DNA from: Blautia faecicola
Lineage (GTDB): Bacteria; Bacillota; Clostridia; Lachnospirales; Lachnospiraceae
Reading direction: 5' to 3'
NCBI RefSeq assembly: GCF_004123145.1
Contig: NZ_SDKC01000001.1
Coordinates: forward strand, 626,001-690,000
Length of the DNA stretch: 64,000 bases
This document shows positions 42,646-51,289 of the stretch, piece by piece (position 1 is the first letter of the stretch; every line of letters starts with the position of its first letter). A program made the position numbers and the translations under genes. Under the pieces are notes generated by a model, which saw nothing but the letters and a program-made list of their open reading frames with translations, was not told the origin of the DNA and did not search any database.

Positions 42646-43053
42646 ATGGAAATTGGGAAAAAACTGAAGGACGCCCGGATGAGATCCGGATTTACTCAGG
42701 AGAGCGTTGCTGAAAAAGTCAATGTGTCCAGACAGACGATTTCTAACTGGGAGAATGAAAAATCATATCCGGATATTATCAGCGTGATCGAGTTGAGTAA
42801 CCTTTATTCCATAAGTCTTGACGAATTACTGAAGGGAGACGAGAAAATGATGGAACATCTGGAAGAAAGCACAAATGTTGTCAAGAGCACGCGGAAACTG
42901 ATCGGCGCGATCCTGCTGAACATTATTACGGTGATTCTGCTGGTCACGCTGAGCATGTTTTTGCCTGACAGAAGTTACTATTTACTTGTGGTATTCTGTC
43001 TGGCAATTGCCAGTTCGTCCGTGTTGCTTTATCAGATGATCAAACGTATCTAA
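42646..43053 (+). CDS. XRE-type HTH regulator with membrane helices
   Basis: 135 residues: Cro/C1-type HTH (GKKLKDARMRSGFTQESVAEKVNVSRQTISNWENEKS, listed here only by its motif), LDELLKGDE end, then two membrane helices (LIGAILLNIITVILLVTLSMF, SYYLLVVFCLAIASSSVLL). Such regulators often sense membrane or peptide antimicrobial stress and control the next gene. AAGGAG precedes ATG 42646. A small membrane gene follows after 10 bases. Confidence 0.88.
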   Translation: MEIGKKLKDARMRSGFTQESVAEKVNVSRQTISNWENEKSYPDIISVIELSNLYSISLDELLKGDEKMMEHLEESTNVVKSTRKLIGAILLNIITVILLVTLSMFLPDRSYYLLVVFCLAIASSSVLLYQMIKRI

Positions 43054-43063
43054 GGAGGATTTT

Positions 43064-43402
43064 ATGATGGAATGGAGAATTACTTTAGCTGCAATTTTTG
43101 CTGCAGTTGCAATTGTCGGAGCAATGGAAACAATTTATCAGATTTATCAGGTGACGGTGATCGATGCAGCCGCCCGTGGGCTGAAACATCCGAAACTATG
43201 GGGAATGCTTGCAGCGAATGGAAATAATTCCAGCGGTTTGCTTTTGTATCTGATCGGACGAAGAAAATATCCACGGAATGCAATTGACATCAAACAGTTA
43301 CAGCTTATGGATAAAAAGAAAAAAGCTGCGGGAATCGGTCTGGTATTTTTGGCGGTTGGTGCGATCGGGCTGGTTGTGTGCCTGGCGAGAGTTGGTTTAT
43401 AG
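43064..43402 (+). CDS. small membrane protein
   Basis: 112 residues with two membrane helices (LAAIFAAVAIVGAMETIY near the N-terminus; AAGIGLVFLAVGAIGLVVCL at the C-terminus) and a middle region GLKHPKLWGMLAANGNNSSGLLLYLIGRR. AAGGAGG lies upstream; ATG 43064 or 43067 are equally possible. It is cotranscribed with the XRE membrane regulator. No family recognised. Confidence 0.75.
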   Translation: MMEWRITLAAIFAAVAIVGAMETIYQIYQVTVIDAAARGLKHPKLWGMLAANGNNSSGLLLYLIGRRKYPRNAIDIKQLQLMDKKKKAAGIGLVFLAVGAIGLVVCLARVGL

Positions 43403-43463
43403 ACAAGGGCAAGGCAGCAAAATAAAATGCAATGATTTTTAACAAAATCACCCCGAAACTGTT

Positions 43464-43494
43464 AAAGAAAGTTGGTCGTAAGACCACTTTCTTT
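43464..43494 (+). terminator. hairpin between small genes
   Basis: AAAGAAAGTTGGTC / GACCACTTTCTTT with a GTAA loop and one bulge. A TACAAT (43498-43503) sits just downstream and could be the -10 for the next small gene. Confidence 0.55.
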
Positions 43495-43536
43495 ATGCTA
43501 CAATGTGTTAAAAATAATTGCAAAGGTGGGAATTGT

Positions 43537-43737
43537 ATGCGTGCTACAAGGAGAATTTATCTGGAGAGGCATGACACGAAAGCATTTATCCGGGATAAAA
43601 CACGCAAACTCCACTTCCCGGTTTTTGACGGATGTAACCACATGCAGTGCCAGATCCGTGACCCGAAAGGATTTGCAGGGATGTTGGAGAAGATGCTCAA
43701 GGAGAACAAATTACCGGAATTGCCGTTTGTAATCTGA
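43537..43737 (+). CDS. small hypothetical protein
   Basis: 66 residues from ATG 43537 (AAAGGTGG upstream): basic N-terminus TRRIYLERHDTKAFIRDKTRK then FPVFDGCNHMQCQIRDPKGF and a Pro/Leu end. A longer frame upstream (43432) includes the hairpin and is unlikely. No known family. Composition resembles the surrounding accessory DNA. Confidence 0.6.
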   Translation: MRATRRIYLERHDTKAFIRDKTRKLHFPVFDGCNHMQCQIRDPKGFAGMLEKMLKENKLPELPFVI

Positions 43738-43793
43738 GTCATCCTCGGAATATCGGATGTAAAAATAATACCGTTTCATGAGGAAAGAGAACT

Positions 43794-44012
43794 ATGAGTT
43801 TATTTAAGAAGAAAGAAATAGCAAAATCATAGAATCAAAAGCATCAAAAACCAATCATCCGTGCAAGCATCTGTACTGGAGAACAGGTTGTAGGTTTTAA
43901 AGATTTGCAGAACGGAAAAATAGAAGAAATCATGCTGCTCCAGTGCCCGGAAGATCTGGAAAAGTTCAGAAAGATGTATGGGATAACGGGAGAGATTGAA
44001 AAAGAATATTGA
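43794..44012 (+). pseudogene. small conserved protein with nonsense codon
   Basis: ATG 43794 (GAGGAAAG upstream) reads MSLFKKKEIAKS then TAG (43830), and the frame continues KPIIRASICTGEQVVGFKDLQ and EEIMLLQCPEDLEKFRKMYG to TGA 44010. The whole 72-codon frame has coding character and resembles a small protein common in Lachnospiraceae. One stop codon truncates it after 12 residues. Confidence 0.5.
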
Positions 44013-44093
44013 TGTATGAATCAAAAACAGCGTGGCTGGAAGCTGTGTTGGAAGAGGCGTAGCCAAAATAAGATTACAACAGAAACAAATCAG

Positions 44094-44143
44094 AAAAGTC
44101 CTGAACATGAAGCATCAGATGTCCAATGTTCAGGACTTTTCTT
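44094..44143 (+). terminator. intrinsic terminator
   Basis: 15-base perfect stem (AAAAGTCCTGAACAT / ATGTTCAGGACTTTT) with a loop of 17 bases and T-rich end. It marks the end of the accessory, AT-richer half of the window. Confidence 0.85.
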
Positions 44144-44252
44144 GTCTGAAAATGCATAAAATTGCATAAAAGTCGCTATGAATTTGTCAGTTTTTGCTAT
44201 ATGATAGAGGTATAAGAAAATACAGATGAAATAGAGGAAAGAGAGAAAGAAA

Positions 44253-45194
44253 ATGGTACAAAAGAAAAACACATTAACAAAAACAGGAATCGTAGCGCTT
44301 CTGGCGTGTGTATGCTGTATCTTATGGGGAAGTGCAATTCCGGTGATTAAGACGGGGTATCGGTTGATGGAGGTGGATGCGGCGGATACGGCGAGTCAGA
44401 TTGTATTTGCCGGGGTTCGGTTTACGCTGGCGGGGCTTCTGGTTCTGATCTTTGCTTCGATCCGAGAGAAAAAAGTTCTGATTCCGGATCGGACGATTCT
44501 GAAATACGCGGTTCCGGTGTGTCTGGCGCAGACGGTTGGACAGTATTTCTTTTTTTACATCGGTGTTGCGCACACTTCCGGAGTAAAGGGCGGCATTATT
44601 ACCGGACTTGGCAACTTTATTGCAATCCTGATGTCCTGTCTGATCGTTCGCAACGAACGGATGACCGGGAGAAAAATGGCAGGATGTGTGCTTGGATTTG
44701 CAGGTGTGGTTGTGATCAACCTGATGGGAAAATCGCTGGATATGGGATTTACGCTTACCGGCGAGGGATTTATCCTGATCTCTCAGGTCGCTTACGGAAT
44801 CTCAACGATTCTGATCAATATCTATTCGAAAAAAGTATCCCCGGTCGTGCTCAGCGGAACACAGTTTACGATGGGAGGAATCGTTCTGACACTGATCGGT
44901 GTCGGAATGGGCGGACACCTTGGAAATGTTACCGCGGTGGGTGTCGTGATCATTTTCTATCTCGCAATGGTTTCAGCGGTTGCCTACACGCTGTGGTCGG
45001 TACTACTTGCATGGAACGATGTCTCGAAGGTGGCAATTTTCGGATTTGTCAATCCGCTGTGCAGTGTGATTCTGTCGGCATTGATCCTGGGAGAGGTGAA
45101 ACAGGCATTTAATACCGGCAGTTTGGCAGCACTGCTTCTGGTGTGTGCGGGGATTTATATTGTCAATTGCAGAGGAACGAATAAAAAGGAATAA
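44253..45194 (+). CDS. DMT/EamA family transporter
   Basis: 313 residues with about ten predicted membrane helices in two EamA repeats (first: IVALLACVCCILWGSAIPVI; second: LTLIGVGMGGHLGNV... VVIIFYLAMVSAVAYTLW, LGEVKQAFNTGSL). The WGSAIPVIK start of repeat 1 and NPLCSVILSALILGE of repeat 2 are standard. Such permeases export amino acids, metabolites or drugs; the substrate is unknown. G+C content rises visibly from here. Confidence 0.9.
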   Translation: MVQKKNTLTKTGIVALLACVCCILWGSAIPVIKTGYRLMEVDAADTASQIVFAGVRFTLAGLLVLIFASIREKKVLIPDRTILKYAVPVCLAQTVGQYFFFYIGVAHTSGVKGGIITGLGNFIAILMSCLIVRNERMTGRKMAGCVLGFAGVVVINLMGKSLDMGFTLTGEGFILISQVAYGISTILINIYSKKVSPVVLSGTQFTMGGIVLTLIGVGMGGHLGNVTAVGVVIIFYLAMVSAVAYTLWSVLLAWNDVSKVAIFGFVNPLCSVILSALILGEVKQAFNTGSLAALLLVCAGIYIVNCRGTNKKE

Positions 45195-45219
45195 TTTTTT
45201 GGAAAAAATCAAGAAAAAT

Positions 45220-45251
45220 AAAACCCAAAAGCCATTTTGTGCATCTATATA
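45220..45251 (+). promoter_or_regulatory. ECF-type promoter of the sigma factor operon
   Basis: -35-like AAAACC (45220-45225), exactly 18 bases, -10-like TCTATATA (45244-45251). Identical layout at 51040 and 53454, suggesting autoregulation by the ECF sigma factor encoded next. Confidence 0.7.
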
Positions 45252-45375
45252 ATGTAGATTATATAGAAACATTCTATACAACAGAGAAAACCGGACACGC
45301 TTCTGGCAGATCCGGGGTATGCTTATTCAAAAAAAAGAGCGAAAATACAATGAGTGGACAGAGGAAAAGCATAAT

Positions 45376-46794
45376 ATGGAAGACAATCAGATTACAGATG
45401 ACGATAAAAATGAAGATAAATTGGAACGTATAGAACTTGTTCAAAAAGCCGCCGAAGGTGATAAAGAAGCTTTTACACAGTTATATACACTCACATATTC
45501 GGAAGTGTACCATATCGTAAAAGTATTTATACATAATGAAGATACCGTACAGGATATTGTGCAGGAGACGTATTTTAAATGCCTGAGAAAGATCCGGCAG
45601 TTAAAAGAACCGGAGAAATTTTCGGTGTGGATAAAAAAGATCGCGGTTAACACGGCGAAGGCACATCTGCGGAAAGTAGACTGGGTGTTATTTTCAGAGG
45701 CAGACGGGGAAGGAGGAAAAAGCATTGCTGAGCTGCAGGATGAGCGGCTGGAACATCTGCCGGAAATCGTTGTGGATCAGGCGGAGACGAAAGAACTGAT
45801 CGACAGGATCCTGGAAGACCTGGATGATCGACAGCGGATAGTCGTAGGGATGTTCTATTATGAACAGATGTCGGTAAACGAAATCGCGGAAACCTTATCC
45901 TGCAGCGTCAACACGGTGAAGAGCCGTCTGAATTACGCAAGAAAAAAGATTGGAAAAGAGATTTCCGAGCTGGAGAAAAAGGGAGTGCTTCTGTATACGG
46001 CGGCGCCGATTCCGTTGCTCATGTATCTGTTTCAGAAACTTCGTGGAATTCAGGAAAAGGTACCGAAAGCAAAATTTCTGATAAAAGCGGGGATAGGAAA
46101 AACAGTTTTTGCCGGGGTTGCAGCAGCGGTTGTCTGTGTGGGAATCGGTACCGGAGTGATGAGAAGCCAGGATATGCACCAGCAGGTACAGGAGATACAG
46201 GAACTGTTGTCGGAAACCGACGATCAGAAAACGGATGAGGCGCAGGCTTCAGGGGCTGAGGGCGTTGAGGAAGAAAAGGATGATCCGGAAGTGACACCGG
46301 AAGCGACACCACAGCCTACCGTAACGCCGGAAGCAGCAGAAAAACCACAGGCTGCATCTGCAACAGCGGTGAAATCAGCAGAAAATAATGGGCAGGCAGC
46401 ACCGACATCTGCGGCACAGGAAAATGCAAACAGTACAGAAAGTCAGCAGACAACGACAACTTCGGAAGCGGATCAGCATACCCATCAGTGGGTACAGCAG
46501 ACAGAGACGGTGCACCATGAAGCTTCCGGGCATTATGAGACGGAGATTGTGCAGGAGGCCTATGAGGAACCGGTCTATGAATACCATGTGTTCTGCGATA
46601 CCTGCGGGGCAGATGTCAATACCAGTGCGCTGGAACACAAAGCGATCCATGACAACGGATTTACGAGTAAGAAGATCCAGACGGGAAGCATTCATCACGA
46701 TGCGGTGACGCAGGAGGTCTGGGTGGAGGAACCGGCATACGATGAAGTGGTAACAAGAGGATATGTTTGCTCTGTCTGCGGAGCAGGAGAGTAA
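45376..46794 (+). CDS. ECF-type sigma-70 factor with fused membrane and extracytoplasmic domain
   Basis: 472 residues from ATG 45376. Sigma region 2 (AEGDKEAFTQLYTLTYSEVYHIV... DIVQETYFKCLRKI) and region 4 (LDDRQRIVVGMFYYEQMSVNEIAE..SVNTVKSRL) are complete. A single membrane helix (VFAGVAAAVVCVGIGTGVM) follows at about 250-270, then a Pro/Thr/Glu linker and an outer domain with two CxxC pairs (CDTCGADV, CSVCGAGE) and YEEP/YDEV repeats, likely a metal-binding ribbon. The fused domain could act as built-in anti-sigma/sensor for the cell envelope. It starts an operon with two cell-wall-binding proteins. Confidence 0.85.
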   Translation: MEDNQITDDDKNEDKLERIELVQKAAEGDKEAFTQLYTLTYSEVYHIVKVFIHNEDTVQDIVQETYFKCLRKIRQLKEPEKFSVWIKKIAVNTAKAHLRKVDWVLFSEADGEGGKSIAELQDERLEHLPEIVVDQAETKELIDRILEDLDDRQRIVVGMFYYEQMSVNEIAETLSCSVNTVKSRLNYARKKIGKEISELEKKGVLLYTAAPIPLLMYLFQKLRGIQEKVPKAKFLIKAGIGKTVFAGVAAAVVCVGIGTGVMRSQDMHQQVQEIQELLSETDDQKTDEAQASGAEGVEEEKDDPEVTPEATPQPTVTPEAAEKPQAASATAVKSAENNGQAAPTSAAQENANSTESQQTTTTSEADQHTHQWVQQTETVHHEASGHYETEIVQEAYEEPVYEYHVFCDTCGADVNTSALEHKAIHDNGFTSKKIQTGSIHHDAVTQEVWVEEPAYDEVVTRGYVCSVCGAGE

Positions 46795-46818
46795 AAGAAA
46801 CAGGGAGGAGAAATACAG

Positions 46819-49056
46819 ATGAGGAAGAGAAAAGGAGCAGTTATTCTGGCACTGGCAATGATGCTGTTACTGGTTCCGGTCATGGCACAGGCGGGAACGT
46901 GGAGACAGAATTATATCGGCTGGTGGTGGCAGGAAGCGGATGGAAGCTGGCCTTCGAATGAATGGAAAAGTATCAACGGAAACTGGTATTTGTTTGATGC
47001 GGATGGATATATCCGTTATGGATGGTACTGGGATGGAACAAACTGGTACTATCTGGGCGGAAAGTCTGACGGAGCAATGAAAACCGGATGGCAGGTTGTG
47101 AATGGAAACTGGTACTACATGTACAAGGACGGAAGAATGGCGGCAAATACCTGGATTGGTTCCTGTTATGTCAACGGTTCCGGTGTGTGGATCCAGAATG
47201 CAGTCAAAAGCCAGTGGATCCAGTCTGGAAACCGGTGGTGGTATCGCCATCCGGACGGAAGTTATACAGCAAATAACTGGGAAACCATTAATAATAAGAA
47301 GTATCATTTTGACAAAAATGGCTGGATGCAGACCGGCTGGCAGAAGATCGATGGAATCTGGTATTATCTGGGACCAGCAGGTGGTGGAGCGATGAGAAGC
47401 AGCCAGTGGGTGGAAGAATGTTATCTGGGTGCTGACGGCAAGATGCTGACTTCCTGCTGGGTGGACGATTACTATGTAGGTGTATCCGGTAAAATTGCAA
47501 AGAATCAGTGGGTCGGCGATTCTTATGTTGGCGCCGACGGAAAAAAAGTAAGCAGCCAGTGGGTTGGCGATTATTATGTCGGTGAAGATGGAACTTATGT
47601 AAAGAATCAGTGGGTTGGTGATTACTATGTCGGTCCTGACGGAAAATACGAGAAAAACCAGTGGGTTGGCGATTACTATGTCGGCGAGAACGGTAAGAAA
47701 GTGAGAAATACATGGATCGATAACCGGTATCTGGATGCTGACGGAAAATGGGACAGAACAAAACCGGTACCGGTTCCGCTGGAGGGGATTAAAGTTTCAA
47801 CCACAGGAACATTGCTGAAACCGGGGAAGACATCCGGGATCGACCTGTATTTTTTTCCGGAAAATACGACAGATGATCGGACCGCTACATGGAAATCTTC
47901 CGATGAATCGGTTGCAACGGTTGAAGACGGCATCGTAACCGGACATAAAGCGGGATATGCAACGATAACCGTAACAGTTGGCGAGAAATCGGAAAAGATT
48001 GAATATCTGGTAGTGCCGACGAATCCATCAGAATTAACGATGAAAATCGCGTATTATACTTCCGATGCTTCCTGCGTAAAATTTGGAGAGTACGCACAGG
48101 TTTCTGTGTTCTTACAGCCGGGAAACTTTGATATTACCAGCTATGCAACGATATCCGTGGATGATGAAAATATTCTCAAAACAAACAATGGAGTGGGAAT
48201 GCTGTGGTCCGTCGGTATCGGAGAAACAACAGTACGGGCAGCCTATGAAGATCTGGAAGTGAGCAGTCCGGTAAAAGTAGTATCGGAAGATGGCAATCTG
48301 CAGGAACTTTCTTTCGATAAGAAAATCTTATATCTGGAAAAAAATCAGACGGGAAGTATCCGGCTGATATCAAAACCGGCAGTGTATGCAAACAGTCAGG
48401 CTGTAAAATGGGGAAGTACAGATGAAAATGTGGTAACGTGGGATCCTGTCTATGGACTTCTTGCAAAGAAACCGGGAAGAGCGACGATCTATGCGGAGAT
48501 TATGGGAAAACGGGCAGAATGTGAAGTGGTCGTAACCGGAGAAGAAGATGCGGTTGAATATTCCTACGATACAGAGTATGCCCAAACTATTTTTGACGAA
48601 GTGAACAGACTGAGGGTAGCGAATGGGGTAGAGCCTTTTGTATGGAAGGAAGAAGATGCGCTTTATGCTTCGAAAGTCCGCGCGGGCATCTATGAGAAAA
48701 ACGGAGACCCCATTTACGACAATATAGAAACACGCTGCCTGGAAAATGAAAGTACGCAGGATGTGCAGATTGATTGCAGAACCGGTCTGGATTACGTGGA
48801 AGATTATCTTCTGGATGCAATGATGCAGGATTCCTCCTGTTTGATGCAGCTTATGAAACAGACGGATGAGCCACTGACCGCAGGCTGTGCCGTTGTCGTG
48901 AAAACAGTGGATGGAAGAGTGGAAAACCGTACACTGGTGTTTACGATCGGACCGTCAGAAAGTGAACTGGGACAATATACACAGCAGGAAAGAAAAGAAT
49001 ACTGGGCAAACTGGATGGGAATTTTACCGGAGGATGCAGACAATTATCTGTTTTAG
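46819..49056 (+). CDS. secreted cell-wall-binding repeat protein with Ig-like and C-terminal CAP-like domain
   Basis: 745 residues: signal peptide (ILALAMMLLLVPVMAQAG), N-terminal choline-binding-like GW repeats (WWWQEADGSWPSNEWKSI..., NWYYLGGKSDGAMKTGW), a run of 17-residue QWVGDYYVG-type repeats (about 195-310), a BIG_2-like Ig domain (ATWKSSDESVATVEDGIVTG), a second beta domain, and a C-terminal region (IFDEVNRLRVANGVEPFVW... ) resembling CAP/SCP domains of extracellular proteins. It probably sits on the wall via GW repeats. It starts 25 bases after the sigma gene, so it is in the sigma operon. Confidence 0.85.
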   Translation: MRKRKGAVILALAMMLLLVPVMAQAGTWRQNYIGWWWQEADGSWPSNEWKSINGNWYLFDADGYIRYGWYWDGTNWYYLGGKSDGAMKTGWQVVNGNWYYMYKDGRMAANTWIGSCYVNGSGVWIQNAVKSQWIQSGNRWWYRHPDGSYTANNWETINNKKYHFDKNGWMQTGWQKIDGIWYYLGPAGGGAMRSSQWVEECYLGADGKMLTSCWVDDYYVGVSGKIAKNQWVGDSYVGADGKKVSSQWVGDYYVGEDGTYVKNQWVGDYYVGPDGKYEKNQWVGDYYVGENGKKVRNTWIDNRYLDADGKWDRTKPVPVPLEGIKVSTTGTLLKPGKTSGIDLYFFPENTTDDRTATWKSSDESVATVEDGIVTGHKAGYATITVTVGEKSEKIEYLVVPTNPSELTMKIAYYTSDASCVKFGEYAQVSVFLQPGNFDITSYATISVDDENILKTNNGVGMLWSVGIGETTVRAAYEDLEVSSPVKVVSEDGNLQELSFDKKILYLEKNQTGSIRLISKPAVYANSQAVKWGSTDENVVTWDPVYGLLAKKPGRATIYAEIMGKRAECEVVVTGEEDAVEYSYDTEYAQTIFDEVNRLRVANGVEPFVWKEEDALYASKVRAGIYEKNGDPIYDNIETRCLENESTQDVQIDCRTGLDYVEDYLLDAMMQDSSCLMQLMKQTDEPLTAGCAVVVKTVDGRVENRTLVFTIGPSESELGQYTQQERKEYWANWMGILPEDADNYLF
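47404..47757 (+). repeat. 51-bp tandem repeats within coding region
   Basis: Units begin CAGTGGGT.. at 47404, 47506, 47557, 47608 and 47659 with degenerate units at 47455 and 47710, spaced exactly 51 bases. Each encodes about 17 residues (QWVGDYYVGxDGxxxKN). Copy number could vary between strains. Confidence 0.9.
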
Positions 49057-49095
49057 CGAGTGAGCAGCCCGGAGGAGTTTTAAAGGAGGAAGCGA

Positions 49096-50907
49096 ATGAA
49101 AAATAAGGCAATCAAAAAGGCCTTTGCGCTTGGGATGTCAGCATTGCTGTTTGCAGCGACCGGTGTTCCAACCACGGTACAGGCGGCAGGCTGGAAACAG
49201 AACACAACCGGCTGGTGGTGGCAGGAAGACGATGGAAGTTATCCGATCAGCAGATGGCAGCTCATCGGGGGAAACTACTATTATTTTGATCAGAACGGGT
49301 ATATGAAGACCGGATGGCTGAAACTGGGTGTGGACTGGTACTATCTTGGTGGGGCGAATGATGGAGTCAGGAAAACCGGCTGGCAGCAGGTTGGCGGAAC
49401 CTGGTATTATCTGAATGATAATGGAACGATGGCGGCAGATACCTGGATCGGAGACTGGTATGTGAACAGTTCCGGAGCGTGGACAAAAACAAGACAGCCG
49501 GCGCAGTGGATCCAGTCCGGAAACCGCTGGTGGTATCGTCATGAAGATGGCGGCTATACAAGGAATGGCTTCGAGATGATCAATGGAAAAACCTATTATT
49601 TTGATGCTGCAGGCTGGATGGTTACGGGTTGGAAACAGGTCGGTGAGGACTGGTACTACTTTAATGCGTCCGGTGCGATGGTAACAAATGTGTGGGTTGG
49701 AGATTACTATCTTGGGGAAGATGGTGTGATGCTGACGGACACCTGGATCGGTAAGTATTATGTGGATGCCAGCGGAAAATGGGTTCCGAACAAAGGAAAA
49801 GAAGACGGCGAACTGGAATCTATCCAGATGGATCAGAAGAGTGCGGCATTGTGGATCGGAGAAGAGATGACACTGGAAGTGATCTATCAGCCCGCTGATA
49901 CCACCGCAGATAAAAGTGCGACCTGGAGCAGTTCCGATGAGAAAGTTGCGAAGGTTACAGATGGAAAAATAACCGGTGTCGGAGAAGGAACAGCGACGAT
50001 TACAGCAAAAGTCGGAGGGAAGAAGGCAAGCTGTAAGATTGTGGTAGTACCTAAGTTTAAGATTGAAAATCTGTCATATGATGAAGAAAAGGGATATACC
50101 ACCATCAATTTTGGCATAGATGCTGTAGATAATAGTGGAGAATTATTTTCTGTGATAACAGAGGACACGGAGGGGATAACAGGAGTCGAGTGGAAGCTGT
50201 CGGATGAGTCACTGGTAGAGGTAGAAACGTACAAAGAAGACTACGGTGATTATGTGGTGCTCAAAGGTCTCAAAGAAGGAAAAACGACACTCACAGCATC
50301 CTACAAAGGGAAAAGCGTTTCGATGGACATTGTCACCAAAAAGGTTGCGCAACTGGAATCAATCAATTATTCACAGGAAACATACACAAGAAAAGTGGGA
50401 GAAAAATTCCAGTTATTTCCTGATACCTATCCGGAAAATGCCTATGTAACCACAGGCACACTTGATTTCACATCAAGCAATCCCAAGGTTGCAACGGTGG
50501 ACGGAAGTGGTACAATAAGAACGAAAAAAGAAGGATATACCACGATCACTGCTACTTATGGACGCATGGGAGAACTCAGTGCTTCATGCACACTCAAGGT
50601 AGAGGGATACGCAGACAACCAGGAACTGGAAATGATCCAGTATGAACCGGAAAATGGAGCGATTAATAACAATCCGATCCGTCTGGGAGTAAGAACCAAA
50701 CTGAATGTTGTTGTATATCCGGTCACCTATCCACATGAGGAAAGTGATATCAAGTTTACGATCACTAAGCAGAATATGTCTATGTATGAGGGAACTGCGA
50801 GAATCAAAGACGGATATATTGTAGGAACTTCGAAGGGAACCGTAGAAGTAGAAGCATCACTGGACGGATGCGACCCGATTCGGTTTAACCTTACTTTCGG
50901 GAACTGA
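49096..50907 (+). CDS. secreted cell-wall-binding repeat protein with BIG_2 domains
   Basis: 603 residues: signal peptide (AIKKAFALGMSALLFAATGVPTTVQA in short form KKAFALGMSALLFAATG), GW-type repeats to about residue 235 (TGWWWQEDDGSYPISRW, DWYYLGGANDGVRKTGW), a BIG_2 domain (TWSSSDEKVAKVTDGKITGVG) and further Ig-like domains with repeated VATVDGSGTIRTKKEGYTTI. No enzymatic motif found. Paralogue of the 51290 gene, with which it shares domain order. AAAGGAGG precedes ATG; it closes the sigma operon before a terminator. Confidence 0.85.
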   Translation: MKNKAIKKAFALGMSALLFAATGVPTTVQAAGWKQNTTGWWWQEDDGSYPISRWQLIGGNYYYFDQNGYMKTGWLKLGVDWYYLGGANDGVRKTGWQQVGGTWYYLNDNGTMAADTWIGDWYVNSSGAWTKTRQPAQWIQSGNRWWYRHEDGGYTRNGFEMINGKTYYFDAAGWMVTGWKQVGEDWYYFNASGAMVTNVWVGDYYLGEDGVMLTDTWIGKYYVDASGKWVPNKGKEDGELESIQMDQKSAALWIGEEMTLEVIYQPADTTADKSATWSSSDEKVAKVTDGKITGVGEGTATITAKVGGKKASCKIVVVPKFKIENLSYDEEKGYTTINFGIDAVDNSGELFSVITEDTEGITGVEWKLSDESLVEVETYKEDYGDYVVLKGLKEGKTTLTASYKGKSVSMDIVTKKVAQLESINYSQETYTRKVGEKFQLFPDTYPENAYVTTGTLDFTSSNPKVATVDGSGTIRTKKEGYTTITATYGRMGELSASCTLKVEGYADNQELEMIQYEPENGAINNNPIRLGVRTKLNVVVYPVTYPHEESDIKFTITKQNMSMYEGTARIKDGYIVGTSKGTVEVEASLDGCDPIRFNLTFGN

Positions 50908-50956
50908 CAAAAGCTGTACCGGAAGGCACGAAGTCTCTGAAAATAGAAAAGAAACA

Positions 50957-51004
50957 GAAAAACGCCTCTCACGAGTCGAAATTTTCGGCTCGGGGGGCGT
51001 TTTT
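50957..51004 (+). terminator. intrinsic terminator
   Basis: Branched stem AAAAACGCC...GGGGGGCGTTTTTT with an inner GAGTCGAAA/TTCGGCTC hairpin. Ends the sigma factor operon. Confidence 0.85.
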
Positions 51005-51039
51005 GCGTGGGAGAAAACAAAGAAAATTATCTGAAAATG

Positions 51040-51071
51040 AAAACCATAAACACGTTCTGTGCGTCTATATA
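51040..51071 (+). promoter_or_regulatory. ECF-type promoter
   Basis: AAAACC (51040-51045), 18 bases, TCTATATA (51064-51071). Directs the 51290 gene; the MITE at 51107 sits between promoter and gene. Confidence 0.7.
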
Positions 51072-51106
51072 GTAAAGCAACCAAAAAGCTTGGTGATCGA
51101 ATTTGA

Positions 51107-51266
51107 TGTACTCTCGGAGTCTTTCTGCACTTGCTTTTGTGGCTGATTTTCCGTCAGCCGCACCCAAATTTCATCAACGTACGCACCGCGTACGCCTCAG
51201 AAATTTGGGCACAACTGACAAAAAATCATCTCACAAAATCAGGCACAGAAAGATTCCGAGAGTACA
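51107..51266. mobile_element. MITE-like 160-bp palindromic element
   Basis: Terminal inverted repeats: left TGTACTCTCGGAGTCTTTCTG and its inverse at the right end with one mismatch (about 21 bases, given here by positions 51107-51127 and 51246-51266). The centre is also palindromic (AAATTT...AAATTT arms around ACGTACGC/GCGTACG). No open reading frame. A deleted copy is at 31445. No clear target duplication. Transcribed in the leader of the downstream gene. Confidence 0.7.
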
Positions 51267-51289
51267 TTATGATGCAAAGGAGGAAGAAC

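Noticed and set aside
47404-47757. CRISPR-like array
   Set aside because: Repeat units are coding, in frame and lack variable spacers of constant length.
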